Counted from the stretch's first letter, positions 33,385-42,593 are shown. The stretch: DNA of 61,258 bases from Bacteroidales bacterium UBA6267 (GCA_002440745.1 DJVB01000013.1:1-61258), one strand, 5' to 3'. Notes: generated by a model from the letters alone, not told the origin. Translations and numbers: made by a program.

Positions 33385-33627
33385 ATGCAAGACAAAAAAA
33401 TTTACATTATTGATGGCAAAAAATATCGGTTAGAGCCGGTTCAAGCGGTTAGAGAGGAAAATGGTGAAATCATATTTGGCATGACGAGTTTAGCCGATGC
33501 AGAGCCTTTTGCGTATCATCGTCTGAAGAACTCAAATGATCCGGACAAGGAAAAAAAACTAAGAGAAATGGAGAAGCCATGCGGAGTTAGACTTATCGAA
33601 ATTGACGAGGATGAGGAATTACTTTAA
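33385..33627 (+). CDS. Small acidic hypothetical protein
   Basis: The ATG at 33385 gives 80 residues (an upstream TTG at 33361 would add eight). The sequence starts MQDKKIYIIDGKKYRLEPVQ and ends with an acidic IDEDEELL tail. No signal peptide, membrane segment or known motif is seen. It lies 80 bp after the SUMF1 lipoprotein and may share its transcript. Confidence 0.5.
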   Translation: MQDKKIYIIDGKKYRLEPVQAVREENGEIIFGMTSLADAEPFAYHRLKNSNDPDKEKKLREMEKPCGVRLIEIDEDEELL

Positions 33628-33687
33628 GGCAGTGATAAGCTGATTCATTCATTAAAAATCTGATGGATATTAGATTACAAAGATTAT

Positions 33688-33720
33688 TTTGATTTGTAGT
33701 TTTAGATTATTGTATCTTTG
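33688..33720 (+). promoter_or_regulatory. Candidate promoter of the sensor kinase
   Basis: TTTG (33688-33691) and TATCTTTG (33713-33720) are 21 bp apart, close to the Bacteroidota consensus. It lies about 75 bp before the start codon. Confidence 0.5.
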
Positions 33721-33795
33721 CTAAGCATTTGAACCGATTTTATTCAAGTTTCTCCGATAAACCACCTCATAAACAATGCTTTAAATCCTCATTTA

Positions 33796-35850
33796 ATGAA
33801 TAAAGTTTGTTATATATATATGAAATTTATTATGTGCATAATTGCTCTATCAATTATGGGTATCACATCGGTTTGGTCGCAGATAGATTCCGAAAAAATA
33901 AAAATAAAGGTTGGCTTATATGATAATCCTCCGAAAATCTTCATGAATGAAAAAGGTAAACCGGACGGTATTTTTATCGATATTCTGGAATCCATTTCTG
34001 TAAATGAACATCTTCAAGTCGAATATGTTTATGATAATTGGTCCAATTTATATGCTAAACTTATAAATGGCGAAATTGATATTTTGCCTGATATGGCTTT
34101 TTCGCAAGGTCGAGATTCACTTTTTCAATTTAGTATGCCGGTACTGAATTCTTGGTTGCAAGTTTTTACAACTAAAAAAACCATGATAAATAAGGTTACC
34201 GAATTGCACAATAAACGAATTGGCGTTTTAAAAGCTTCCACACAGGAAGACTACCTGCGAGGAGAATTCAAAAAAAAATATAATATTGATTATTTGCTAT
34301 TTACCTATGATAGTTATGTTAAGTCGGTAAATGCGCTAAAGGCAGAAGAGATTGATGTTATCATTGCAAATCGGTTTTTTACTTTTTCGGATTTGTGCGA
34401 CGAAAATATATTTCCATCAGGTGTGCTTTTACAATTTTCAGATTTACATTTTGCCTTTTCAGAAAAAACTAGTCATGATATAATTGAGATTTTTGATAAA
34501 AACATTGCAAATCTTAAAAACAACCCCAATTCGGAATTTTATACTTCTCTACAGAAATGGTTCAATATCAACAAATTTATTGTTCCCAATTCTCTCAAAT
34601 GGGTTGTTGGATCTCTTACCTTATTTCTGGCGATATTTCTTTCATTCACATTTTTGTTAAATTTTAAAGTCAAAGCAAAGACAAGAATCTTAGAAGAGAA
34701 AAATATTGAGTTGATTGCAGCAAAAGAAAAAGCTGAGGAACATGATAGGCTTAAAACAGTGTTTTTGCAAAATTTATCTCACGAAATAAGAACCCCAATG
34801 AATGGAATTTTGGGCTTTGTAAGCTTGTTGCAAGATTCAAAAATTACTCCTGAATATAAAGAGCAATATTTAGAAATAATCCACCAGAGTGGGGAACGAC
34901 TGCTGAAAACCATCAACGATATTATAGAGATGTCTAAAATTGAATCGAATCAAGTTGTTCCGCGCTATTCGCAAGTTGATATAGATAAAATCATGGATTT
35001 TCATCTCAATTTTTTCAAAGAACAAGCTAAACGAAAAGGATTGTCGATTGCCATCACAAAAAGGATTCGGAGTGAACAAACCAAAATAGAAACGGATGAA
35101 AGTCTATTAAACGCCATCCTGACTAATCTACTTATTAATGCGGTCAAATTTACCCTAAATGGAAGCATTGAATTTGGCAACTATTTGGACGACAATAAAT
35201 TAGTCTTTTTTGTGAAAGATAGTGGTATTGGTATTCCCAAAGATCGTCAGGAAGCTATATTTGAAAGATTTGTCTTCTCCGATTTAAAAATATCTCGTTC
35301 ACATGAAGGCTCAGGACTTGGTTTAGCCATTGTGAAAGCACATGTTCAACTCTTGAATGGGGCAGTTTGGCTTGAATCAGAGGTGAATATTGGCAGCACT
35401 TTTTATTTCTCACTACCTTACAGAAAAGTTGTGAACGAATTTCCTAACATAGAAACTAATCAAAATAATGCGCCTGAGGAAGATCAAATAACTGTCTTGA
35501 TTGCAGAAGATGATGATGTCAGTTTTCTTTACTTAAAAACCCTTTTAAAATCATCCCGATTTAAACTTTATCATGGTACAACAGGCTTAGAGGCAGTGCA
35601 ACTTTTAAAAGATAATCCATCCATCGATTTGGTGCTCATGGATATTAAAATGCCCATAATGAGTGGCATAGAAGCTACAAAAGAAATCAGGAAATTTAAC
35701 ACCTCAATTCCAATTATCGCACAAACAGCGTATATCATGCATGAAGATAAAGAATCAATAATTCAAATTGGATGCAATGATATTGTGACCAAACCTATCA
35801 ACAAAAGCGAATTGTTTCAGAAAATTGAGGATTTCATAAGAAAAAAATGA
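33796..35850 (+). CDS. Hybrid sensor histidine kinase with periplasmic solute-binding domain
   Basis: The 684-residue protein has a signal peptide (about 1-29), a type 3 solute-binding domain (about 35-260; KVGLYDNPPKIFMNEKGKP), one membrane helix (about 269-290), a coiled linker, a HisKA box SHEIRTPMNGILGF (His329), an HATPase with NAVKFT, DSGIGIPKD and GSGLGLAIVKAH, and a C-terminal receiver VLIAEDDDVSF with LVLMDIKMP (Asp616). It should bind an amino-acid-like or other small ligand in the periplasm and start a phosphorelay; the downstream output protein is not in the neighbourhood. A second ATG (33820) is an alternative start. Confidence 0.93.
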   Translation: MNKVCYIYMKFIMCIIALSIMGITSVWSQIDSEKIKIKVGLYDNPPKIFMNEKGKPDGIFIDILESISVNEHLQVEYVYDNWSNLYAKLINGEIDILPDMAFSQGRDSLFQFSMPVLNSWLQVFTTKKTMINKVTELHNKRIGVLKASTQEDYLRGEFKKKYNIDYLLFTYDSYVKSVNALKAEEIDVIIANRFFTFSDLCDENIFPSGVLLQFSDLHFAFSEKTSHDIIEIFDKNIANLKNNPNSEFYTSLQKWFNINKFIVPNSLKWVVGSLTLFLAIFLSFTFLLNFKVKAKTRILEEKNIELIAAKEKAEEHDRLKTVFLQNLSHEIRTPMNGILGFVSLLQDSKITPEYKEQYLEIIHQSGERLLKTINDIIEMSKIESNQVVPRYSQVDIDKIMDFHLNFFKEQAKRKGLSIAITKRIRSEQTKIETDESLLNAILTNLLINAVKFTLNGSIEFGNYLDDNKLVFFVKDSGIGIPKDRQEAIFERFVFSDLKISRSHEGSGLGLAIVKAHVQLLNGAVWLESEVNIGSTFYFSLPYRKVVNEFPNIETNQNNAPEEDQITVLIAEDDDVSFLYLKTLLKSSRFKLYHGTTGLEAVQLLKDNPSIDLVLMDIKMPIMSGIEATKEIRKFNTSIPIIAQTAYIMHEDKESIIQIGCNDIVTKPINKSELFQKIEDFIRKK

Positions 35851-35920
35851 ATATTTGAATAAAAATTAAAGGTTGACGAATGCAACCTATATTTGCAAAG
35901 AAATTTAAGCTCAATTACTT

Positions 35921-36346
35921 ATGAACGATGACATTTCAATTCCGGAAAATCATTACCCTGAATTATCAGACCGCATTAAAGCTATGGCTTTAGATTGGGT
36001 TGTGCTTTTTGGTTTTATGCTAATTGCAACTTTTGTGTTTTCTCTTTTCGAAACGGTTTCAGATAAAGTCCGAATGGCGGCATTCCTGTTTGTATTTGTC
36101 TTTTATGATCCTTTATTCACATCATTTTTTGGTGGCACCATAGGGCACCGAATGATCGGGCTTCGTGTTAAAAGAGAATCTGATGAACAGAAAAACATAT
36201 TATTGCCTTTAGCTTTAATAAGATACTTAGGAAAGATACTATTTGGTTGGATTTCATTATTGTCGGTTACGTTTAATATCAAAAAAAAAGCAATCCACGA
36301 TTATTTGATTGGCTCAGTTGTTATCTATGCAGGCGATAAAAAATGA
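35921..36346 (+). CDS. RDD family membrane protein
   Basis: The 141-residue membrane protein has an N-terminal RDD-type sequence (LSDRIKAMALDWVVLFGF, with Arg and two Asp positions partly kept), three to four hydrophobic segments, and GGTIGHRMIGLRVKRE, the typical RDD loop. Family members may be ion antiporters or have unknown transport roles. TATATTTG at 35888-35895 may be its -7 box. It stands alone. Confidence 0.82.
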   Translation: MNDDISIPENHYPELSDRIKAMALDWVVLFGFMLIATFVFSLFETVSDKVRMAAFLFVFVFYDPLFTSFFGGTIGHRMIGLRVKRESDEQKNILLPLALIRYLGKILFGWISLLSVTFNIKKKAIHDYLIGSVVIYAGDKK

Positions 36347-36521
36347 GTTTTTCACTTTAAACTGTATGCGAGTCTTTCGTGAGCTAATTTCTTGCATCTT
36401 AATGATTTTGAGAAACTAATAATAATCAGAAGTTTGATTTTTCCTAAAACCATTTTCAGAATTTTATTTCCTTTGATTCATTGAATTAGTAACTAAAATT
36501 TATAATCAAACCGTTATCGTT

Positions 36522-37073
36522 ATGACAATTTCTCAAGAAAATATAATTCTATTAATCAGCACTTTAAGATCAAGATTCTTAGAAAACACAAACCGTCATC
36601 CTTCCATTGTTTGGGAAGATGTTCAGGAAAAATTAGAGATGCAGAAAGAGAAAATTCGGTCGCTTTTCCTCATGGAGCAAAGTGGTGGGGAGCCTGATGT
36701 GGTTGGTTTTGATGCAGTTAAAGAAGAGCATATTTTTATGGATTGTTCACCCGAAAGCCCAAAAGGAAGACGCAGCTTTTGCTACGACCGGCAAGCTTTG
36801 GAGTCGCGAAAAGAGCATAAACCCAAACATAGCGCAATGGGTATGGCTGAGGAGATGGGAGTCGAAATATTATCGGAAGAGCAATACCGATTTCTGCAAG
36901 AGTTAGGCGAATTTGATCTAAAAACTTCAACATGGTTGCAAACCCCTGCCGCAATTCGCAACCGTGGCGGAGCCATATTCGGTGACCGCCGCTATGGACA
37001 AGTTTTTATATATCACAATGGCGCGGAATCTTATTATGCCGCACGCGGCTTTCGCGGGATGTTGAAGTTGTAA
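36522..37073 (+). CDS. DUF4256 domain protein
   Basis: The 183-residue cytoplasmic protein matches the DUF4256 pattern: FCYDRQALESRKEHKP, the LQELGEFDLKTSTWLQTP and GGAIFGDRRYGQVF segments, and a C-terminal AARGFRGMLKL. The function of the family is unknown. No catalytic motif is recognised. It is monocistronic and converges with the SUMF1 gene at 37153. Confidence 0.8.
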   Translation: MTISQENIILLISTLRSRFLENTNRHPSIVWEDVQEKLEMQKEKIRSLFLMEQSGGEPDVVGFDAVKEEHIFMDCSPESPKGRRSFCYDRQALESRKEHKPKHSAMGMAEEMGVEILSEEQYRFLQELGEFDLKTSTWLQTPAAIRNRGGAIFGDRRYGQVFIYHNGAESYYAARGFRGMLKL

Positions 37074-37152
37074 GCAGGAATAGTGTGAAAAATGATTTGA
37101 TTCAAAATTTTAAATCAAGATGGTTTCGACTTACTATAGAATTGTAAAATTC

Positions 37153-39987
37153 TCACTCCTTCTTGCCCAAATACGTCATCACTAACCTAAACCCAACACA
37201 ATCAGAACTTTGACCCGACCAATATTCTCTTTGTTTGATTTGGAGGAAAGCGGAGGTGCTGCCCCAACTACCACCTTTAGTAAAACCGGTTTCATAAACG
37301 GCTTCGGCTGCATTTCCGGCTAAATCGTAAATGCCATAACCATTTGGTTTGAAGGATGCTATAAGGTAAGGCCCGTTAGGATTTCTCCAATTTGAATCAG
37401 TAGCATGCAAGGTTTTTCTTTGATTGAAAAAAGTTGAATCCATTGAAAGAATGGGTGAATCACCTTTTCCGAAATCTGACATATGAGAATGGTATCGCGC
37501 CAATAATACCCCCCGATGGTCGCGCATAAACTTGCCCTGCCAAGGATAAATCACTGAATCAGAAATTAATCCTCCCAAGCTCATCCACTCGTATTCCAAC
37601 TCCATCGGTAGTCGAAAATCAATTCCTAATCCGCTTTTTTCACTCATCCATTGGGCAAAATATTGCATTGCTTTATGGCTGATTCCCACTATTGGTTCAA
37701 AAGCAAAAGAAGTTAAAGGGATATCTTTCAGTTTATTATCGCTTATAAAATTCTTTGAGAAAGGCAGATATTCCCATCGGTCGGCCCATTTCCAATCTTT
37801 ATACATTCCTGATTCGTAGGTCATTTTGAGAGCCCAATCAGCTTCAGATGGAATACACTCTTGCAACTTTTCCATCTCGCCGGATTTTAATAAATCGTTC
37901 AGAAACAGCATCCATGCGAAATTTGACACTTCTGTTTTCATAGCATAAAATGCCTGAACACTGATGGTTTTGCCCTTCGATTTGAAGGAGCCCATTGGCA
38001 CAAAAGCATAGGATGGCAAATCAACCGTGTTTTTGCGTTGCATCATACTATAATCGATATCGGGCAAAACGCGACCAAGAATGCGAATGGTGTTGATTAT
38101 ATCTTTCTCATTTCTCAGCCTTACTCTGATTACAGGACGAAAACCCACCGTGCTATGTGCCTCATCGGGATTGATAAAAGCCTTAACCGACATGCCATTA
38201 GCAAGAGTGATAGCTCGGTCAGTCCAGCGGCGGTCGAACCAATTGGAGCCCATCACCAATTTTCCTTTTGGATGATTGCAGGTTTCATCGAAATAGTTCA
38301 TTGTTGCCAAGAAAATTTTGGATGAAGCTTGGTCAGATTGAGCAAGTTCGGCAGTTTTTCTTGAATAATACCCTGACCAATTTCCATGATAATCCTCCTT
38401 AAGCCACTCCGAAACATTGCCAGCCATATTCAAAATACCGTCTTTCAAAGGAGGGTTGGAAGGTGTAGGCGACGTTACTAAAGCAGTATAAAAAAATTCC
38501 ATAACTTGCTCGAAATGATTGCTATGTATCAGTCTCATGGCTCGTCGATAATCTAAATCGTTGATTTTTTCAACTGCCAAATTACAAACGCCATTGAAAA
38601 TCGGAAAATCCATAGCATGTTGATTCAAGGTATATTCGCAGCTTCTTTCCCATTCATAAGCCGTTGGCAAATCAAACTTTATCTCATAAGGAATATTTTG
38701 CGCATCGATTCGCGACTGCCAAATCCAAGTAAGCCAATCGAGATAAGCCAATGCTTGCCAATAAGTTACGCCAACCACCGGATAGTAATTATAGGCAGGA
38801 TGCGCCAAATAATGTGTTGTAAATGGTTGGTTGTAGGAATTTGGAAAATCTGTTTCCCATACATCGGTTTTGGGCATGACATTAATCGTATTTGCGCCAA
38901 ACCTTTTTGTAATCTCTTGATTTTCTGAATGAAAGGTATAAATAAGATAGGGTTTATAATAATTTAAACTGTCGTTGGTTAATTTGATATAATCCAAACC
39001 ATTATACTTGGCCACCCACACCAAAAACTCACGGTAATCTAAGTTCGATATTTCGTAATTGCTGATATAAAATGGAGCTATAAATTTAAGATTATCGTCA
39101 TTTTGCATCAGTGCTTGTGCATTAAAATCAGGCGATTGATCATCAAAATGGAGATTGATGGTTTGTGGTAAACGCTTATTAATTGTAATGTCATTCAGCT
39201 TTGCAGAGGGCTTTTCTAACTGCGGCGTTAGACTGATAAAGGTAAAATGGTCGAATTGCTTTTTAAAAGGAATACCTTCGTAGAGGGGCAGAATTTGATA
39301 GTCGGTTTTTTTTGAAGGTTTGCCGGTTGAATCCAATATTTTAGAATAATTACTGCTAATAGGTTTGTAAATAATTGTTTTATAACCATTTATGCCGTAG
39401 TAAGAAGGTTCGAGTTTTACACTGTTTTGGTTTGGAAGAACAGCAATTGCAAATTCCTCATCAAATATTTTGAAGCTTTTTGGGTTTGAAGATGGAGGGT
39501 TGACAGAATGGTATGCGTGGGTGGTTGCGGTTTTTTCATTTGGAACTTGCATTACATTTTTATCCATCAGTGCAGAGTCTTTATTTAATTGAATAATAGT
39601 AGTTTTACCTACTTCTATCTCAACTTTTGGTTTAGATTTCAGGCTATCCTGATTTTCGATATATAATGTGGGAGTGGTGGCTTTCATTTCCGGCTTATGT
39701 GAAGGATTGGTATGGCTCACAAATGAGTTTATCAGAGCTATTGCCAAGCCAATTAATAAAATATTTGACCAAAAAAAATTACCTAATCGGAGATTGCCAA
39801 ATTGGTTTCTCCATTTCTTTTCGTATATCTTAACGATAGTTGGCTCAATAGGTAGCGATTGGATGTAATTCATGCTCATTTCCATAGTTTTTTGAATTTC
39901 TAAATTAGTACTAAAATCCTCGATGATGGTCTGCAAAAGAAGGTCGTCCAACTCATCGGGCTGAAAATGAAGTTTGTTGTTAATCAT
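37153..39987 (-). CDS. Membrane-anchored protein with two SUMF1 (FGE-like) domains; candidate anti-sigma partner
   Basis: The 944-residue protein has a cytoplasmic N-terminus of about 70 residues rich in helix, one membrane helix (about 71-90, FFWSNILLIGLAIALINSFV), a periplasmic Ser/Thr/Pro/Lys-rich linker, and two FGE-type domains. The first, about 310-640, includes FYISNYEISNLDYREF, YPVVGVTYWQALAYLDWL, LPTAYEWERS and NMAGNVSEWLKED. The second, about 665-940, includes MKTEVSNFAWMLFLNDLL, NGYGIYDLAGNAAEAVYE and TKGGSWGSTSAF. The catalytic Cys pair of true FGE is absent from both. The gene overlaps the sigma factor by 8 bp, and the cytoplasmic N-terminus may bind it, like an anti-sigma factor. 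Confidence 0.85.
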   Translation of the reverse strand: MINNKLHFQPDELDDLLLQTIIEDFSTNLEIQKTMEMSMNYIQSLPIEPTIVKIYEKKWRNQFGNLRLGNFFWSNILLIGLAIALINSFVSHTNPSHKPEMKATTPTLYIENQDSLKSKPKVEIEVGKTTIIQLNKDSALMDKNVMQVPNEKTATTHAYHSVNPPSSNPKSFKIFDEEFAIAVLPNQNSVKLEPSYYGINGYKTIIYKPISSNYSKILDSTGKPSKKTDYQILPLYEGIPFKKQFDHFTFISLTPQLEKPSAKLNDITINKRLPQTINLHFDDQSPDFNAQALMQNDDNLKFIAPFYISNYEISNLDYREFLVWVAKYNGLDYIKLTNDSLNYYKPYLIYTFHSENQEITKRFGANTINVMPKTDVWETDFPNSYNQPFTTHYLAHPAYNYYPVVGVTYWQALAYLDWLTWIWQSRIDAQNIPYEIKFDLPTAYEWERSCEYTLNQHAMDFPIFNGVCNLAVEKINDLDYRRAMRLIHSNHFEQVMEFFYTALVTSPTPSNPPLKDGILNMAGNVSEWLKEDYHGNWSGYYSRKTAELAQSDQASSKIFLATMNYFDETCNHPKGKLVMGSNWFDRRWTDRAITLANGMSVKAFINPDEAHSTVGFRPVIRVRLRNEKDIINTIRILGRVLPDIDYSMMQRKNTVDLPSYAFVPMGSFKSKGKTISVQAFYAMKTEVSNFAWMLFLNDLLKSGEMEKLQECIPSEADWALKMTYESGMYKDWKWADRWEYLPFSKNFISDNKLKDIPLTSFAFEPIVGISHKAMQYFAQWMSEKSGLGIDFRLPMELEYEWMSLGGLISDSVIYPWQGKFMRDHRGVLLARYHSHMSDFGKGDSPILSMDSTFFNQRKTLHATDSNWRNPNGPYLIASFKPNGYGIYDLAGNAAEAVYETGFTKGGSWGSTSAFLQIKQREYWSGQSSDCVGFRLVMTYLGKKE

Positions 39988-40537
39988 TGGGCACCTCCTT
40001 TTTCGATAAAATGTTTTCCATAACTTTTTTCTTCAATCGCGAGTAATAAACTTTAAGCTGATTTTCAGGCTTTTGCACATACTCTGCGATTTGAGAATAG
40101 GGCATTTGTTGAGCTTTAAGCAGGAGCAACATACGTTGCCAGTCCTCCAATTTTTCAAGTTCGTTTTTCAGCAGGCGCATTTTTTCGGAGTCGTTTTCGC
40201 TATTTTCCGCTTCCTGTGGCAATGATTTGTAATCGTCGATATTTTCTTCAAAATCGAATTGAATCTCCTTTTTTCGGTTTTTGTAGAGGTTGCGAAAATC
40301 GTTGAGGAAGACCACTAAAACAAAGGCTCCAAATTTGGACTCGCTTTCAAAGGAATAGGATGGAGATTTTTCGATAATCTTCTCAAACGTACTGTAAATC
40401 AATTCCCAAGCTTCGTCCTCGTCGAGTTTAAGATGCGAAATCGAATACGAAAACAACTTCTTACTATACCTCTCATAAAAGACTTTCAGTCCCTTATTCT
40501 TGCTTTCCTTAATCACGTTATAAGTCTCTTTTTGCAT
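39980..40537 (-). CDS. RNA polymerase sigma-70 family (ECF-like) factor
   Basis: The 185-residue protein has sigma region 2 (about 20-100; FYERYSKKLFSYSISHLKLD, EAWELIYSTFEKII) and region 4 (about 130-175; LEDWQRMLLLLKAQQMPYSQ, KVYYSRLKKKVMENIL). Region 4 has the usual helix-turn-helix spacing. The gene overlaps the start of the membrane SUMF1 protein, the layout of sigma/anti-sigma pairs. Autoregulation is likely; the -35/-10 it recognises cannot be stated. Confidence 0.9.
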   Translation of the reverse strand: MQKETYNVIKESKNKGLKVFYERYSKKLFSYSISHLKLDEDEAWELIYSTFEKIIEKSPSYSFESESKFGAFVLVVFLNDFRNLYKNRKKEIQFDFEENIDDYKSLPQEAENSENDSEKMRLLKNELEKLEDWQRMLLLLKAQQMPYSQIAEYVQKPENQLKVYYSRLKKKVMENILSKKEVPND

Positions 40538-41202
40538 GAGGTATTTCTACTTAAAAAAAACAAAACTGCATAGCCAACAAAGGCCTTACATCCATAGAAC
40601 AAAAATAGGTAACAAGCCAACGCGATTTTTACAAAATCTAATTTTTCGGTATATCAAAACCATGGTTGGGATTGAAATAACATTTTATCCTGAAATTCAA
40701 TTGTAACTATGTGCAATTCTGAATTATTTCTCTACCAAACTGAATATGAATGGACGAAAATTAAAGTCCGTTTGAAAAATAACAACTTTTAGCGAAAAAA
40801 CTACCGCTAAATAAAAAATGACCGACGAGCATATCTTAAACGCAGGACAAGCCGTAACAAGAGTCCATCCGAGGTTCAGCTATACATGTTTTAAAATGGG
40901 GAAGGTTTTAAAATTTTACCAAAAAAAATGTAAACGATTGAATATATGATAGTTAAAAAATAAACAGAAAAATTTAATTTTTTTGTCGGTTGATAAAGAT
41001 TTTTTTTATATGTTCGCAACTCAATTTTGTCTAATTAAAGGGGGGTGCCCCACAATCATTTTAAGTTTTTTTTTAAAGGAAATCTAACAGAATTTAATTT
41101 AAAAAAGCATCAATAAGTTTGACCACTTATTGTGATTCCATGCTTTTTTAATAATAATAATAATAACGTTTATTAAGGAGTCAGATAAACAAACCTAATA
41201 CT
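40538..41202. other. Long non-coding region between sigma factor and lipoprotein gene
   Basis: These 665 AT-rich bases hold no ORF. They contain promoter-like A/T runs, a GGGGGGTGCCCC stretch near 41041, and the nested hairpin at 41100-41150. The sigma factor transcript should begin inside the left part. Confidence 0.55.
41100..41150 (+). promoter_or_regulatory. Nested hairpin in the leader of the lipoprotein-Pmp3 gene
   Basis: The outer stem is TAAAAAAGCAT/ATGCTTTTTTA and the inner stem CAATAAG/CTTATTG with loop TTTGACCA. The right arm ends in six T, so it could act as an attenuator or terminator. It lies 53 bp before the ATG. Confidence 0.6.
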
Positions 41203-41790
41203 ATGATTATGAGAAAAAACATTTTCACTTTGAGCGCTGCTTTCGTAATGTTAGCTTTATTATTTTCATGTTCTACTCAAAAGATTGGAAGTAATAATGG
41301 CTATAATTTTGGTTATCACAAGCCTGTGAATCATACTCCGGCTGAGGTTGTTAAAGCAGAAGCTGTTGAGGAAGTTGCAGTTGTTGAGAATGCAGCAGCA
41401 GCAGAAGTTCCACAAGAAGTTGCTGCTCCCGTTGCTGAAACTCCCGGCATTGTTGCTGTTACAGCTGCTGATGCTCCTGAAGTTGTTGCTACTGTAGCAG
41501 CGGAAACATTGGCAAATGCGGCTCCTGTTGCTATGGCGCAAGAAACCAAAGTTCAAAAATCGACTAAAAAATCTGTTGCAAAGAGCGTTGCCAAAGCTGC
41601 TAAGAAAAGTGGTAGAAGTGATGTGCCTGTTTGGGCTCTCTATCTTTTATGTTTTCTTATCCCATTTGTAGCAGTTGGTTTTGCTACTAATTGGGACGTT
41701 AAGCCTATTGTTTTCAACCTTTTATGGTCACTGCTTTGTGGTTTCCCTGGTATCATTCATGCAATTATAGTTGTTGCTCGTGAAAGCTAA
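41203..41790 (+). CDS. Lipoprotein with Pmp3/YqaE-type membrane domain
   Basis: The 195 residues begin with a lipoprotein signal ending LLFSC (the start may be ATG 41203 or 41209). About 45-120 form a linker very rich in Ala, Val and Glu, then a Lys-rich stretch (STKKSVAKSVAKAAKKSGR). The C-terminal 56 residues form a two-helix Pmp3/YqaE domain, DVPVWALYLLCFLIPFVAVG and LLWSLLCGFPGIIHAIIVV. Pmp3 proteins affect membrane potential and stress tolerance. The combined layout would tether the lipidated N-terminus and anchor a C-terminal membrane hairpin, an arrangement seen in Bacteroidota but of unknown role. Confidence 0.85.
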   Translation: MIMRKNIFTLSAAFVMLALLFSCSTQKIGSNNGYNFGYHKPVNHTPAEVVKAEAVEEVAVVENAAAAEVPQEVAAPVAETPGIVAVTAADAPEVVATVAAETLANAAPVAMAQETKVQKSTKKSVAKSVAKAAKKSGRSDVPVWALYLLCFLIPFVAVGFATNWDVKPIVFNLLWSLLCGFPGIIHAIIVVARES

Positions 41791-42112
41791 AAAGAAATTT
41801 AGAAAAATAATAAGTATATCTTATTTTATTGGGTTGGTGGCATTGCTGCCAACCCTTTTATTTCTTCCTGCCAATTTTTTTGATAATGGAAGATCCATGT
41901 GCCTTTCGGTGTTATTATTTGATAAAACATGCCCGGCTTGCGGTTCAACACGCGGCGTCCAGCATCTGCTCCATTTCGATGTTGTAACGGCCACCGAATA
42001 CAATAAGTTTAGCGTCATTCTGCTTCCTATACTCTTAGTCGTCTATTTTTACGAAATTTACAGGATGATTAAGTATTTTAAAAAGCAGAAAAAGGCAGAA
42101 CTTATGGCATAA
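41780..42112 (+). CDS. DUF2752 membrane protein
   Basis: Two or three hydrophobic segments surround the family motif TCPACGSTRG, which resembles a metal or disulphide site. The start is unclear: GTG at 41780 (MKAKKKF) overlaps the upstream gene by 11 bp, and a TTG lies at 41771. DUF2752 proteins have unknown function. The overlap implies coupling with the Pmp3-type lipoprotein. Confidence 0.75.
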   Translation: MKAKKKFRKIISISYFIGLVALLPTLLFLPANFFDNGRSMCLSVLLFDKTCPACGSTRGVQHLLHFDVVTATEYNKFSVILLPILLVVYFYEIYRMIKYFKKQKKAELMA

Positions 42113-42136
42113 GAATGTCGAATTACGCATTCTGAA

Positions 42137-42310
42137 AAACCCCGAAAGGGGGGAATTATTTAAAAATAAAAACATAGATCTATCCACGAACCCCGAAAGG
42201 GTGACATTATAGAATGGAATATTATCATGCGACCAAGAAACCCCGAAGGGGTGACATGATTTTAAAATAAAAACATCAATCAAACCATAGAATCCGAAGG
42301 TGACTTTAAA
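42137..42310. repeat. Four short tandem repeats with CCCCGAAGGGG palindromes
   Basis: Units begin at about 42139, 42189, 42239 and 42291, spacing about 50-52 bp. Each has AACCCCGAAAGGGG or a variant followed by TGACATTAT-like sequence and an A/T-rich spacer; the last unit is decayed (AATCCGAAGGTGAC). Spacers are similar to each other, unlike CRISPR. Confidence 0.85.
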
Positions 42311-42593
42311 AATAAAACCAACAACAGCAATAAATTTGATTAAATTTGCTCCACCTAAATAATTACACAATCGCATTAAAACTAAAGCTATGGAGAAATT
42401 TGGCATCAAGATTTTTAAAACGGATATGGTATTAAAATACAGAGAATTATCAAGTGTTTTAAATTTAAGCTGAACGGTCAAGGATTGAGTTTTTGTTTGA
42501 TTTTTATAGTCAATACGTTTCGCCTTTGCAAGCAGAAATGGATAAACAAACTAAGAAAATGAAGAGATAATATTTCTATCGCATCTGCCTAAA

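Noticed and set aside
41266..41556. Long minus-strand ORFs rich in Asn/Ser or Ala/Thr
   Set aside because: They are shadows of the Ala/Val/Glu-rich linker of the lipoprotein-Pmp3 gene.
42137..42310. Possible CRISPR array
   Set aside because: The palindromic units are short, the spacers resemble each other, there are only four units, and no cas gene is near.
42390..42473. Short ORF of 27 codons (MEKFGIKIFK start)
   Set aside because: No recognisable homology, no ribosome binding site and no context; it is too short to support.
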